A DNA stretch of 63,443 nucleotides from JAJAZB01 sp964244295 (GCA_964244295.1 CAXTIG010000043.1:1-63443), one strand, 5' to 3'; positions 16,488 through 26,078 are shown, counted from the stretch's first letter. Translations and numbers: made by a program. The notes: generated from the letters alone by a model not told the origin.

Positions 16488-16712
16488 TTATTTTGCCGCT
16501 TTCGCTTCCAGCAGCGCCAGGTACTCCGGCATTTCGAGGTGCGCGCCGATTTTGGTGAGAATGTTGCCGACGTTGTAGTAATCGACCACGCCGACGACCG
16601 CCCCGCAGCGGTCGCACTGGATGAAGGTAAACTTGAAGCGGGAGCCTTTGGGGCTGTTTTCGGCGATTTCAAAACTCGTGTTTTCGCACTTGGGACAGGT
16701 AGATTGGGCCAT
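16488..16712 (-). CDS. Small zinc-ribbon protein
   Basis: A 74-residue cytoplasmic protein with two CxxC knuckles, CPKC at residues 7-10 and CDRC near 33-36, arranged as a zinc ribbon. The C-terminal half (VGVVDYYNVGNILTKIGAHL) is a single amphipathic helix region. Its function is unknown; similar small ribbon proteins are common in Bacteroidota as stand-alone genes. It lies alone between repeats. Confidence 0.75.
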   Translation of the reverse strand: MAQSTCPKCENTSFEIAENSPKGSRFKFTFIQCDRCGAVVGVVDYYNVGNILTKIGAHLEMPEYLALLEAKAAK

Positions 16713-16769
16713 GATGACGTGGAAATAGTTGGTTGGAACGCCAAAAGTAGTCCGCCGCCCCGAAAGGTC

Positions 16770-16816
16770 AACTTCCCGGAAGATTTAAACCCGGCGTGGA
16801 ACGCTTCCGGGAAGTT
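16770..16816. repeat. AACTTCCCGGAAG inverted repeat
   Basis: Perfect 13-bp arms at 16770-16782 and 16804-16816. A near relative (AAACTTCCCGAA) occurs at 35711-35771. It follows the sugar-kinase stop on the minus strand. Confidence 0.75.
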
Positions 16817-16838
16817 TTACCCGGAGAGATTTCCGGCA

Positions 16839-17783
16839 TCAATCGGCGTACAGCACGCCCCGGTCGAGGTGGGCGGGCAGTGGCCCCGCCGCCCGGAGTT
16901 TGCGCGCCGCCAGCCGGGCACCCGCTTCGGCGCAGGCCGGGAACGGGTGCCCGTCGAGCCAGGCGCTGAGGAAGCCCGCCCAGTAGGCATCGCCCGCGCC
17001 GGTGGCGTCGATGACTTCGGGCACGGGTTTCACCGGCACCAGTTGGCGTTTGGTGCCGCCCTCCCAACTCAGCAAACTGCCCCCGGCCCCTTTCGTGAGG
17101 CAAACCAGCCTGGCCCCGAGTTGGTGGAAATCGGCCAGCACCCGCTCGTCGGGCACGGGCTGGTTGTAGAGTCGTTCGGCGTCGTCGTCGCTTAGTTTGA
17201 CGAAGGCCCCGTGGCCGACGTACTCGCCGAGGATGCGCCAGGCTTCGGCCCGGTCGGGCCAGAGGCTGGGGGCGTAGTTGGCATCGACCGACACCTGGCA
17301 CCCGGCGGCGGCGGCCCGGCGGGCGGCATCCACCAGCGTGGCCTGCGCCGGGGCCTGGCTGAGTGCAAAGCAGGTGGTGTGAAACACCGCCGATCGGGCC
17401 AGCAAGTCATCCGGCAGGTGGGCGGGGTGTAGCATTCGGTCGGCGGTGCGGTAGGCGATGAAATCGGGCGTGCCAGTCGTGCGGCTCACCACCACGAGGC
17501 TGGTGGGTTGGAGCGGATCTTCGACCACGAACTGCACGTCCACGCCCGCCTCGGTCACGCGGGTACGGAGGTATTTCCCCAAATTATCCGCCCCCACGCA
17601 GGCCACCAGCGCCACGCGACCGCCGAGCCGGGCCACGTTGGCGGCGAGGTTGGCCGGGCTACCGCCCTGGTAGCGGTGAAAATCGCGGCTTTCGCTGAGG
17701 TCCGTGACGCGCTCGTGGCCGATGAAATCGACGAGGAGTTCACCGGCGGCGAGCAGGGCGTAGGGGCGGGGTGTTGGGTTCAC
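16839..17783 (-). CDS. PfkB-family carbohydrate kinase, probable fructokinase
   Basis: A 314-residue ribokinase-like sugar kinase. The N-terminal PfkB signature region is present (GGSPANLAANVARLGGRVALVACVG), and the C-terminal signature DATGAGDAYWAGFLSAWL holds the catalytic Asp and anion hole. The order of substrate residues resembles fructokinases, but the sugar is not certain. It lies 109 nt downstream of the GntR regulator on the same strand, suggesting regulation by that sugar-responsive protein. Confidence 0.88.
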   Translation of the reverse strand: MNPTPRPYALLAAGELLVDFIGHERVTDLSESRDFHRYQGGSPANLAANVARLGGRVALVACVGADNLGKYLRTRVTEAGVDVQFVVEDPLQPTSLVVVSRTTGTPDFIAYRTADRMLHPAHLPDDLLARSAVFHTTCFALSQAPAQATLVDAARRAAAAGCQVSVDANYAPSLWPDRAEAWRILGEYVGHGAFVKLSDDDAERLYNQPVPDERVLADFHQLGARLVCLTKGAGGSLLSWEGGTKRQLVPVKPVPEVIDATGAGDAYWAGFLSAWLDGHPFPACAEAGARLAARKLRAAGPLPAHLDRGVLYAD

Positions 17784-17892
17784 TGACGTGATGGATCAAG
17801 GGTTAAAGGGGAGTGAGTTCATTTTCAAACTCAAAAAACCTCCTGGTTACGTTTGAAACGCGTAGCGACGGGCGAAACGGATCGACGATTCC

Positions 17893-18930
17893 TCACACCG
17901 ATTTTCTCATCACCAGCCGAAACGGATTTTCCCGGTGTTCGGTCGAATTGTCGAGCACCATTTGCGCTGCCGTGCGGCCCAGGGCCTCGAAGTCGGTCGA
18001 GATCACGCTGAGGCCGTCGAGGATGATTTCCTTCAGCGGGGTATCGTTGTAGGAAAGAATGCCTAAGTCGTAGCCCACCCGCAGCCCGGCGTCTTTCACC
18101 CGCTTCAGGAGCGTGACGAGGTCGTCTTCCATCACGTTGATGTACAACTCGCCGGGGGCCAGCGGCTCGGTGGCCACGTCGGAGATGATTTTGTAGGCAA
18201 AGCCGTACTCGGTACAGAATTTCTGAAACCCAATCATGATTTCCTGGGCCGTGTAGCTGTACACGGGGAAAATCAGCTTCAGCGTTTGGTACTTGCGCAG
18301 CACTTCTTCGGCCTGCACGAGGGCACCGAAAAGGTCTTTCTCAAAGTTTTCGTACACGGCGGCATACTCGCCCGTCACGCCCGGCACGAGCTTGTCGAGG
18401 ATGATGAGTTTTTCCTTGGGCAACTGGTTGATCACTTCGGCGGCTCGCTCGCCGCCTTCCAGAAAGTGCGCGATGATGACGTAGTGCGTGTAGGAGCCGT
18501 CCTGGTTTTCGATGAGGTCGCGGAAGAGGCGGAAGTTGTTGTTGTACACGTAAAAATCAATGGCCGCTTCGTCGCCCAGCGTTTCGGCGAAGGCGTCGTA
18601 GATGATTTTTTTATGGGTACTGAGTTTGTTGAAGAGCAGGAAAATGCGCCGTTTTTGCCGGTGGTGCGTGCTTTTGATGTAAAACCCTTTGCCGGGTACC
18701 GAGTCGAGAATGCCCAGGGTTTTGAGGTGGCGGTAGGCTTTCTCGGCGGTATCGCGCGAGATGTCGAAGAGCATCGAGAGGTCGTTGATCGAGGGCATCA
18801 CCTCGTTGAGTTTCACGGTGCCCCGCTCGATGCCCGTCAGCACCGAATTAACGATCTGCTTGTACTTGGGCGTGGTCGAGTATTCGTCAATCTTGATTTT
18901 ATCGAGAATCTGCCGGACGGTGGGGCGCAT
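17893..18930 (-). CDS. GntR-type regulator with LacI-like sensor domain
   Basis: About 345 residues. The N-terminal GntR winged helix (VLTGIERGTVKLNEVMPSINDLSMLFDISRDTAEKAYRHLKTLGILDSVPGKGFYI) is joined to a periplasmic-binding-protein-like domain resembling LacI sensors (ILSYNDTPLKEIILDGLSVISTDFEALGRTAAQMVLD). This AraR-like architecture is widespread in Bacteroidota sugar loci. I begin at ATG 18930 (MRPTVRQIL); the frame extends to 18957 with no support. It probably controls the neighbouring sugar kinase; the effector is unknown. Confidence 0.85.
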   Translation of the reverse strand: MRPTVRQILDKIKIDEYSTTPKYKQIVNSVLTGIERGTVKLNEVMPSINDLSMLFDISRDTAEKAYRHLKTLGILDSVPGKGFYIKSTHHRQKRRIFLLFNKLSTHKKIIYDAFAETLGDEAAIDFYVYNNNFRLFRDLIENQDGSYTHYVIIAHFLEGGERAAEVINQLPKEKLIILDKLVPGVTGEYAAVYENFEKDLFGALVQAEEVLRKYQTLKLIFPVYSYTAQEIMIGFQKFCTEYGFAYKIISDVATEPLAPGELYINVMEDDLVTLLKRVKDAGLRVGYDLGILSYNDTPLKEIILDGLSVISTDFEALGRTAAQMVLDNSTEHRENPFRLVMRKSV

Positions 18931-19118
18931 TTTTCGGAGGAGTGAGGAGAAAGGCAAAACTGATACAATTCAGGGAATTTGTCGACAAGTCCAAGCTCAA
19001 TTGGAATTTTGAGTGAGCAGCAGCGGGTCGAATTAAGCCCGACAGTGTACGTCGCAGGAAGGGCAGTTGCTTTCAACACCAACCCGCTTTTCAAGGATCA
19101 GCCCAACCTTCCCGAACG

Positions 19119-19146
19119 TTTTTTAACCCGTTACGGCGTAATTTCG
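19119..19146 (+). promoter_or_regulatory. Putative promoter of the GMC oxidoreductase
   Basis: TAATTTCG (19139-19146) resembles the -7 box TAnnTTTG. A TTTTTTAA stretch lies about 12-20 nt upstream, near the -33 position. The ATG follows 22 nt downstream. Confidence 0.3.
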
Positions 19147-19167
19147 GGAAATTTCTAGCCCGACCCC

Positions 19168-20901
19168 ATGCCCCACAACCTCCGCGCCAGCGCCCAACCC
19201 ACCGAAACGTCGAACCGCTACGACGCCATCGTCATCGGCTCGGGCATCAGCGGCGGCTGGGCGGCGAAAGAACTCTGCGAAAAGGGCCTGAAAACCCTCG
19301 TGCTCGAACGGGGCCGCGACGTGAAACACGTCACCGATTACCCCACGGCGATGAAACACCCCTGGGAATTCGAGCACCGCCTCCGAATGCCCGGCGCGTT
19401 CGACCAGGAAAACCCGATTGCCACGAAATGCTACGCCCTGGACGAAGCCACGCAGCAGTTTTTCGTGAAAGACGCCGAACATCCCTACGTCCAGGAAAAG
19501 CCCTTCGACTGGATTCGGGGCTACCAGGTGGGGGGCAAGTCGCTGATTTGGGCGCGGCAAACCCAGCGCTGGAGCCGCTACGAATTCGAGGCCCCGGCGC
19601 GCGACGGTTTCGCGGTGCCCTGGCCGATTTCGTACGACGACCTTGCGCCCTGGTACAGCCACGTCGAGAAATTCGTGGGGATTTCGGGAAATAAAGACGG
19701 CATCGACAGCCTGCCCGACGGGGAGTTTCTGTCGCCCTTCGAGTTGAACTGCGCCGAAAAACACCTACAAACCAGCATTCACCAAAATTACCCCGACCGC
19801 CGGGTCATCATCGGGCGCTGCGCTCACCTGACCCAGCCGAAGGCCGTGCATTTGCAGCAAGGCCGGGGGCAGTGCCAGGCGCGGCATTTGTGCTACCGGG
19901 GTTGTCCGTTCGGCGGGTATTTTTCGTCCAACTCGGCCACGCTGCCCTGGGCGGCCCAAACGGGTAACCTCACCCTACGGCCCGATTCAGTGGTTCACAG
20001 TATTGTTTTCGATGAAGCGAAAGGCGGGGCCGCCTCCGGCAAAGCCAGCGGGGTGCGGGTGGTCGATGCGCACACGAAGGAAGTGACGGAGTTTTTTGCC
20101 AAAATCATCTTCGTCAACGCCGCCTGCCTCAATTCCAACCTGATTCTGCTCAACTCCACCAGCCGCCGTTTTCCCAACGGCCTGGGTAATGACAGCGGTT
20201 TGCTCGGAAAATACATCGCTTTTCACAACTACCGGGGGTCGGGCGGGGCGATTTACGAAGGCCACCCCGACCGCTACTACTTCGGGCGGCGACCCACGAC
20301 CGCCTTCATGCCTTCGTTTCGGAACGTGAAAAAGCAGGAGACCGATTTCCAGCGCGGGTACATGGTGGCCTTCGCCGCCTCGCGGTTGAATGGCACGGGT
20401 CAGCCCGGGTTTGGGGCGGAATTTAAGGAGGCTGCGGCCAAGCTCGGCCCCTGGAACATTTTCATCATGATGCAGGGCGAAACGGTGCCGCGTGAAGAAA
20501 ACCACGTCCGCCTGCACCCTGAGTTGAAAGATGCCTGGGGCGTGCCGCAACTCGTCACCTCGGTGGGCTACCACGCCAACGACGAGTTGGTGCTGAAAGA
20601 CTTCCAGGTGCAAGCCGCCGAAATGCTCGACAAAGCGGGTTGCAAATCCATTCACATGGGCGATTCGGGGCAAAACCCCGGTCTCGACATTCACGAAATG
20701 GGCGGGGTGCGGATGGGCCGCGACCCGAAAACCTCGCTGCTCAACGGCTTCAACCAACTCCACGCCTGCAAAAACGTGTTCGTCACCGACGGTGCCTGCA
20801 TGACTTCGGTGGGTAACCAAAACCCCTCGCTGACGTTTATGGCACTCACGGCGCGGGCGGTGAGCCACGCCGTGAGTGAGTTGAAGAAGCGGAATTTGTA
20901 A
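19168..20901 (+). CDS. GMC-family FAD-dependent oxidoreductase
   Basis: A 577-residue glucose-methanol-choline oxidoreductase. FAD binding is shown by DAIVIGSGISGGWAAKELCEKGLKTLVLERG, and GGKSLIWARQTQRW and CYRGCPFGGYFSSNSATLPW match the bacterial sugar/alcohol dehydrogenase branch. The C-terminal motif GACMTSVGNQNPSLTFMALTARA carries the conserved His/Asn region as Asn. There is no signal peptide, Tat motif or adjacent gluconate-dehydrogenase small subunit, so it may work in the cytoplasm or with a partner elsewhere. The substrate, probably a sugar or polyol, is inferred. Confidence 0.9.
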   Translation: MPHNLRASAQPTETSNRYDAIVIGSGISGGWAAKELCEKGLKTLVLERGRDVKHVTDYPTAMKHPWEFEHRLRMPGAFDQENPIATKCYALDEATQQFFVKDAEHPYVQEKPFDWIRGYQVGGKSLIWARQTQRWSRYEFEAPARDGFAVPWPISYDDLAPWYSHVEKFVGISGNKDGIDSLPDGEFLSPFELNCAEKHLQTSIHQNYPDRRVIIGRCAHLTQPKAVHLQQGRGQCQARHLCYRGCPFGGYFSSNSATLPWAAQTGNLTLRPDSVVHSIVFDEAKGGAASGKASGVRVVDAHTKEVTEFFAKIIFVNAACLNSNLILLNSTSRRFPNGLGNDSGLLGKYIAFHNYRGSGGAIYEGHPDRYYFGRRPTTAFMPSFRNVKKQETDFQRGYMVAFAASRLNGTGQPGFGAEFKEAAAKLGPWNIFIMMQGETVPREENHVRLHPELKDAWGVPQLVTSVGYHANDELVLKDFQVQAAEMLDKAGCKSIHMGDSGQNPGLDIHEMGGVRMGRDPKTSLLNGFNQLHACKNVFVTDGACMTSVGNQNPSLTFMALTARAVSHAVSELKKRNL

Positions 20902-20949
20902 GGCCCCCGCCAGCCGCCCGACGGGGGCGGAGTCCTTCCGGTGCCGCCT

Positions 20950-22506
20950 TCAACCGACGGCTTCCAACTCGGCCCCGACCGTTTCAACCGATTTTCTCGC
21001 CGGTTTCTCGCCCTCCCGTTTTGTCCGCTGCGCATCAAGTTTTTCCAATTCCTGCGTCAGCCCTTTGTAAATGCCGGGATTGAACGGGGCCATGAATTCT
21101 TTAATCGGGTTGCGGGTGCGGCGGGTGTTCAGGCCCATATCGCGCATTAGTTCGTCGGCGTGGTGGAAGGAAAACGGAATGATGCAGGTGCCCGATGAAT
21201 GGCCTTTGGGCACGCGTTGCCGGAGCCAGTCCTGGTGGCGGGCGATTTCCGCTTTCATCGCCCCGGCATCCGGCAACTCCAGTTGCCCCTTGAAGTGCTG
21301 CGCCGTGTAGTGGGCGGCCAGTTCCGACGTAAACGGCGTGAACAGCGAGGGATTGTAGCCCACAAACGCCAGGTTGGGTACGTCGGCAGGCAGCACGTTG
21401 CGGTACAACTGAAACCAACCCGCCTCGTTGCGAAGCTGATTCACCACGTCCTGGTCAAAAAACGGCACGGTTTGGCGGAAGCCCGTCGCGAAAACCACCA
21501 GGTCGGCGACCACTTTTTTGCCGTTGTCGAGCACGACGCCGTCTTTTTCAAATCGCGCAATCTCCCCTTGTTCGAGGTCGAGTTGGCCGTTGGCGGCACG
21601 TTCGTAGAACCCGTCGGAAGTCAGTCCAATTGAGCAGTTGGCGATGCTGTCAAATCCCTGGGCGGGCAGCAGGCCGCTTTTCTTTAGGTTCAATTGCTTG
21701 GAAACCAGGTTCCCCAAAGTTTTTACCAGAAAATCCGTAACCGGCTTACCCAGCGGGCCGTGCAGGAATTTATGGATGCCGAACAGGGTGCGGTACGGAA
21801 ACAGGGATTCGCCGAAGCGGTGCAACAGCAGGTATTTGAAATTGAGTCCCCAGAAAATACGCGGCATTTTCCACTTGGCCTGGCGGTAAATGCACACCGG
21901 TTTTTGGGCGGCCACGTGGCTCACCTGCGCGAGGATGTCGTGCGCCGATTTGGCAAAACCCACCACCGCTACCTTCTTGGTTTTGGTCGCTTCGAGGTGT
22001 TCGTCCCGAAACTCCGTGCTGTGCAGCACGTGTCCGGCGAATTCTTCCTGGCCCGGAAGCTGGGGCCGGTTCGGTTCGTTGAACACGCCGTTGCACACCA
22101 CCAGAAAATCCACCGTCAAGCGGTAAGCAATTCCGTTTCGGTTGATGTGGACCGTCCAGCCGCTTTCGCCGTCTTCCCGCGCTTCGACGTGCTCGACGGT
22201 GGTGCCGAAGCGAATCCGGGACAGGAGGTCGAAGTGGCGGGCGTAGTTGGTCAGGTACTCCTGGATTTGCGCCCCCGACGGCCATTCCGGGTAGTGGGCG
22301 GGCATCGGAAAATCCGAAAACGCGTAGGTGTCGCGGGTGTTTTGCGTGGTCACGTTCGGGTACCGGCGGGAGGAGGTCCAGACGCCGCCCAGTTCGGCTT
22401 CTTTTTCAAAAATCACGACCTCGAATCCGTGTTCGCGCAGGGTTTTGGCCGTGACCAGGCCACTAACGCCCGCCCCGATGATGCCGACTTTTTTGGAGGT
22501 TTTCAT
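20950..22506 (-). CDS. Flavin-containing monooxygenase-type NAD(P)/FAD oxidoreductase
   Basis: About 518 residues from ATG 22506; the longer frame upstream lacks homology. FAD motif VGIIGAGVSGLVTAKTLREHG, the FMO fingerprint FAGHVLHSTEF, NADPH motif VAVVGFAKSAHDI and the ATGF segment are in the normal order. Residues 240-330 carry the family's hydrophobic insert (YLLLHRFGESLFPYRTLFGI). Such enzymes oxygenate N- or S-containing small molecules or ketones; the substrate cannot be read from sequence. It is convergent with the GMC gene, with only 48 bp between them. Confidence 0.88.
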   Translation of the reverse strand: MKTSKKVGIIGAGVSGLVTAKTLREHGFEVVIFEKEAELGGVWTSSRRYPNVTTQNTRDTYAFSDFPMPAHYPEWPSGAQIQEYLTNYARHFDLLSRIRFGTTVEHVEAREDGESGWTVHINRNGIAYRLTVDFLVVCNGVFNEPNRPQLPGQEEFAGHVLHSTEFRDEHLEATKTKKVAVVGFAKSAHDILAQVSHVAAQKPVCIYRQAKWKMPRIFWGLNFKYLLLHRFGESLFPYRTLFGIHKFLHGPLGKPVTDFLVKTLGNLVSKQLNLKKSGLLPAQGFDSIANCSIGLTSDGFYERAANGQLDLEQGEIARFEKDGVVLDNGKKVVADLVVFATGFRQTVPFFDQDVVNQLRNEAGWFQLYRNVLPADVPNLAFVGYNPSLFTPFTSELAAHYTAQHFKGQLELPDAGAMKAEIARHQDWLRQRVPKGHSSGTCIIPFSFHHADELMRDMGLNTRRTRNPIKEFMAPFNPGIYKGLTQELEKLDAQRTKREGEKPARKSVETVGAELEAVG

Positions 22507-22539
22507 ACTGCTGAGGTTTTTCTGCGTTCGATTGTGAAT

Positions 22540-22547
22540 CAAACGTA
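22540..22547 (-). promoter_or_regulatory. -7 box upstream of the flavin monooxygenase
   Basis: On the minus strand TACGTTTG is an exact TAnnTTTG, 34 nt before the ATG. No clear -33 TTTG is seen. Confidence 0.4.
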
Positions 22548-22624
22548 GTTTTCCTTCAGCGACGCGGCCCGGCCCGATTGACGGTCGAGGGGTTTGAGTT
22601 GACGAAATCGGACGGCGGTTTAAC

Positions 22625-22661
22625 GGCACTACCCGGACCCGTTCCGGTTTCGGGTAGTGCC
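22625..22661. repeat. 11-bp hairpin GGCACTACCCG
   Basis: Arms 22625-22635 and 22651-22661 pair perfectly, with further partial pairing outside (GCGG/CCGC). It lies between two minus-strand genes, just downstream of the deacetylase. Confidence 0.65.
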
Positions 22662-22707
22662 CGCTGTTTTCCACTACTTCGGAAAAGGGAGTTTGCCTCC
22701 ATCGGTC

Positions 22708-23646
22708 TTAGTTCCCGCCCGCTAATGCCTGAATGGCAATGGGTACGTCGGGTTCGCCTTTAAAAAAATTGCCCTTCTTTCCCTGGGTCAACGCCCAGCG
22801 GTGGAGCCAGGAAATGCCGCCCGTTCCGACGTAGGCATCGGGTGAGCGGTAGGCGGGATCGCGCAGGGCCTGGTCTAACGAAACGAAGGCATAGCCTTCG
22901 GCTTCTAACCGGCCCAGCAATGTTCCCAAAAAAACGGAGTTGATGGTGTTAGCATGAGTCAACAAAACGTGGGGAATGGGGCGTTTGAAAAGCGAGTCGG
23001 CCTGGGCTTCGTAATAATGCACGCAAGCCAGCATGTAGTCTACGTACTGGTTGCCCACCGTTGCAGCCAGGGCGGAGTCGTGGCGCAACACGGCCCGATC
23101 GTAGGCTGCCGAGAACAGGTAGTCGGCGTTGTCGATGGAGACCGGAGCCTCCCGGTAACCCTGCTTGGTCAGGAAGCGAGCCAGCGAATCCCGCTTGCCG
23201 ACCGTGTTGCCACGTTGCAGATACGGATGCCGAAAGTAGCGCAAAGCCTGGCCCTGCCGATGGAGCAGCGGTTGAATCGCCGATTCCCCAGCCACCACAT
23301 CCCGCTGGTATTCCGCCGCTGAAATGGCGTTGAAGCCTTTGTGCGCAAACGTGTGGTTACCCAGTTCCATCCCGGCGTTTAACCAGTTTTGCAACAACTT
23401 GAGCTGATTGGCATCCACCCGGGAGGCGCTCCGCAATTTTCCCCCCACCACAAATCCAATCGCGGGGACCCGGTGCCGGGTCAGGTGAGTGAGCAAGCGC
23501 CGGGTCAGGGAATCCCGCCCGCTGGCGGTTTGATAAACCAGGGAAACCGTGGGTAAATCATCGATGGTGACGCACAGGTGTTTCTGGGCGCTGGTGGGTA
23601 ACGCAAACCGGATGACTAGAGCCAGGAAAAAAAGGAATCGGCGCAT
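22708..23646 (-). CDS. Secreted polysaccharide deacetylase (NodB-fold)
   Basis: A 312-residue carbohydrate esterase with a signal peptide (FLFFLALVIRFALPTSAQ). NodB motifs are present: catalytic and metal Asp pair in TIDDLP, metal His in GNHTFAHKG, and RHPYLQRG. A late His lies in HVLLTHAN. The substrate is likely an N- or O-acetylated glycan in the periplasm. It stands alone on the minus strand downstream of the nitrilase. Confidence 0.85.
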   Translation of the reverse strand: MRRFLFFLALVIRFALPTSAQKHLCVTIDDLPTVSLVYQTASGRDSLTRRLLTHLTRHRVPAIGFVVGGKLRSASRVDANQLKLLQNWLNAGMELGNHTFAHKGFNAISAAEYQRDVVAGESAIQPLLHRQGQALRYFRHPYLQRGNTVGKRDSLARFLTKQGYREAPVSIDNADYLFSAAYDRAVLRHDSALAATVGNQYVDYMLACVHYYEAQADSLFKRPIPHVLLTHANTINSVFLGTLLGRLEAEGYAFVSLDQALRDPAYRSPDAYVGTGGISWLHRWALTQGKKGNFFKGEPDVPIAIQALAGGN

Positions 23647-23716
23647 CGGTAAATCAGGTACAACTTCAGCTTAAAGAAGGAAAATGGGCTGGAAAAATAA
23701 ACTAGAAATGGGGCGG

Positions 23717-24643
23717 CTAATTTCGTAACGGCGGCTGGCCCTTCACCTCTAGCCGGAACACGTCGGGCCGGGCGTAGTGGCCTACGGGGTCGAAGTCGAG
23801 TTTGCTTTTCACCAGCGTAGCAAAATCCAACTCCGCCGTGAGTAGCCCCTCCTGGTCGTAAAGCGGGCCAGCCAGGATTTCCCCGAAGGGCGAAAGAATC
23901 ACGCTGCCGCCCCGGCTCATCACCTCCGGTTCGTCCACCAATTCAGCCTGGTAGCGGGCGGGGTAATCCGCTTTGCGGACGAACTGGTTGCTGGCCAGCA
24001 CGAAACAGCGGCCTTCCAACGCCACGTGTTGCATCGTGGCTTGCCAGGAATCGCGGGCATCGGCCGTGGGGGCGAGGTACATTTCAACGCCCTGCTGGTA
24101 GAGCGCGGTGCGGGCCAGGGGCATGTAATTTTCCCAGCAAATCAAGCCACCAATTTTGCCCAGATCCGTGTCGAAACTGAGCAAGCCGTTTCCGTCGCCT
24201 TCGCCCCAGACGTATCGTTCCAGGCCCGTGGGTTTCAATTTCCGGTGTTGACCCAGAAAGCGCCCGTCGGGGCCGAAGTAAAACAGCGAGCAGTACAACG
24301 TGCCCCCGCGCGGGTCGCGTTCGGTTACGCCCAGGGCCAGAAACACGCCCGCTTTCCGGGCCGCCTCGCCGATGCGCGCCGTGTGGGGCGAGTCGGCTTC
24401 GAGGCTGTTGGCCCAGTAATCGAGCCAGGTTTCCCGGCCCCGCTCGGTGCGCCGCCCCACGACGGCGTCGAAGGTCAGGCCACGGGGGTAGCCAGGGATG
24501 AACGATTCGGGAAACAGCACCAGTTGACAACCCTGCCGGGCGGCCCGGTCAAGCCAGTCGACGACGAGGTCCACGCTCCGTTCGAGGTCGAACAGGACGG
24601 GGGTGGCTTGCACGACGCCGACTTTTACTTTTTTGAAAGTCAT
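23717..24643 (-). CDS. Nitrilase-family carbon-nitrogen hydrolase
   Basis: A 308-residue nitrilase-superfamily enzyme. The catalytic triad is visible: Glu46 in LFPESFIPGYPRG, Lys135 in GQHRKLKPTG and Cys169 in GLICWENYMPLAR. The FIPGYP and CWENYMP wording is that of true nitrilases (branch 1) rather than amidases, so conversion of a nitrile to a carboxylate is likely; the substrate is unknown. I take ATG 24643; the longer frame runs into a decayed gene. The start overlaps the end of the pseudogene upstream. Confidence 0.9.
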   Translation of the reverse strand: MTFKKVKVGVVQATPVLFDLERSVDLVVDWLDRAARQGCQLVLFPESFIPGYPRGLTFDAVVGRRTERGRETWLDYWANSLEADSPHTARIGEAARKAGVFLALGVTERDPRGGTLYCSLFYFGPDGRFLGQHRKLKPTGLERYVWGEGDGNGLLSFDTDLGKIGGLICWENYMPLARTALYQQGVEMYLAPTADARDSWQATMQHVALEGRCFVLASNQFVRKADYPARYQAELVDEPEVMSRGGSVILSPFGEILAGPLYDQEGLLTAELDFATLVKSKLDFDPVGHYARPDVFRLEVKGQPPLRN

Positions 24644-25363
24644 GGAAAGGCAAAGAAAACGGAAATGCCGGATGTATCCACGGGGCGCTCCGTCCACTTC
24701 ACGCCGGCCTGTCCTCCGTCGGCACTCAACTCTCCTTCGTCCATAGTCATCCCTTTGCGGGCCTGGCGCCGAGTCGAAGACAACTTGAAATGCCGCCGCC
24801 AATAGGAATTGGAAACCGTTGGTGTTTTGGACGCGGAGTTAGTCACGAAGGCGAATGGTCCGGGAAAAAATGGGGCGGGCTTTGGGGGGGAGAAGGATGG
24901 GGGATGAAGGTTTCTGTTCATCGCAACAACTCTAATAGTGGCCACCACGGAGTTCGTCGACGTTTCAATGACCGACACGTTGTCAGAACCAGAATTGGTA
25001 ACGTATCCCCGGCTGCCATCCGCACTCACGGTAAGGCCCGCTGGATTGGTGCCAACTACCAGGGTGGCGATGACGGTGTTGTTGGAAGTTTGAATAACGG
25101 ACACTTTGTTGTCATCGAAACTGGCGCCGTACACCCGGCTACCATCCGCGCTGACGGCCACGCCAGACGGAACCTTAGGCCGGCACGGTGGCCGTTACGA
25201 CGTGGCCGGAGAGGCGAACGACGGATACCGTGTAGTCGTAGGAGTTGGCGACGTACGCGTACTGCGCCTGCGTGAAAGTGGCCGGGAACACCAGCAGCGT
25301 TATGAAAAGCAGGCTAACCAACCGCCCACCCCAGCGATTTTTTCGTAAAAAAGATTGGGTTCA
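24640..25363 (-). pseudogene. YVTN beta-propeller surface protein, decayed
   Basis: The original start appears to be ATG near 25361 (MNPIFFTKKS). A frameshift in or near the following A-run moves the signal peptide (LVSLLFITLLVFPATFTQAQ) and first YVTN repeat (YAYVANSYDYTVSVVRL) into another frame, which then hits a stop near 25176. Two repeats continue in a third frame (VAVSADGSRVYGASF, LTVSADGSRGYVTNSGSDNVSV). After VVATIRVV the sequence loses similarity. Intact YVTN proteins are secreted propellers with many repeats, so this is a truncated remnant. Confidence 0.8.
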
Positions 25364-25697
25364 TAAAAGAGTATGAGAGAAAAGAAAAAAGAAATAGCCC
25401 TCTTCCGAGCGATACAGGAACCACTGAACTACCGATCACAAAAACAGGAGAGGGCAGAAAAAAGAACTAATCAGGACAGCAAAAAGTAGTGAACCGGGTA
25501 AGACGTGGGCTTAGGGAACCGCCGGTAAAGCGGGAACAGGGAGGAGCAGTTGGGCAGCGGCGGTGGTCGGGAGGTGAGGAAACAAAACTATCCTTTTCCG
25601 AAAAACCAGCCGAGTGAGAACCAATACCGGGTGGATTTGGGGGAATAACCGGAGAGTCTTTGGAAATAACGTCCAGCCCGCTCGTCCGGCTTTTAGC
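25364..25697. other. Gene-poor stretch between two pseudogenes
   Basis: I see no supported gene or clear repeat here. Composition is locally A-rich (AGAAAAGAAAAAAG) at the left end. It may be further remnants of the decayed surface-protein genes on either side. Confidence 0.5.
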
Positions 25698-25723
25698 AAA
25701 AAAACGGCCCCGAGACGGGGCCG
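25698..25723 (-). terminator. Intrinsic terminator, minus strand
   Basis: CGGCCCCG and CGGGGCCG form an 8-bp GC-rich stem with a 3-nt loop, followed on the minus strand by seven T. It lies just downstream of the T9SS-domain remnant and is the clearest classical terminator in the window. Confidence 0.85.
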
Positions 25724-25747
25724 AAGGCAGGACAGAAAATACGATTC

Positions 25748-25991
25748 TCAGTGCAGCACCTTAACGGTTCTGCTTTGTTTCTCCCCACTCACGCGCAAAA
25801 GGTAGAGGCCCTGGGGCTGGCGGGTGATGTCCCAGCACTTCTTCTTCCGAAGACTGCCCGACGGCCTGCTCCCACACTGGTTGGCCCATTTCGATAAACA
25901 AGGCCACCTTCAAGGTTTGTTCGCCTCGGCGGTACTGATTCTCAAACGTCCGTCGGTACGCACTTGTTGGCGGGTGGCGTACCGACGGCAC
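25748..25991 (-). pseudogene. Remnant of a T9SS cargo protein: type A sorting domain
   Basis: On the minus strand the last ~28 codons read WDITRQPQGLYLLRVSG followed by EKQSRTVKVLH and a TGA, a typical C-terminal T9SS type A sorting signal. Upstream, a different frame holds a weak segment (GEQTLKVALFIEMGQPVWEQ) that may belong to the same protein. No long frame joins them, so only the tail of the gene has survived; a terminator still follows it. Confidence 0.65.
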
Positions 25992-26078
25992 GCTAAAAAC
26001 CGCCTCCGAACCCCTTTCTACTACCAGTAGGCCCCGATGGGCCGGGACAATCCCATTATTCGCGTTAACAAGACCAAC

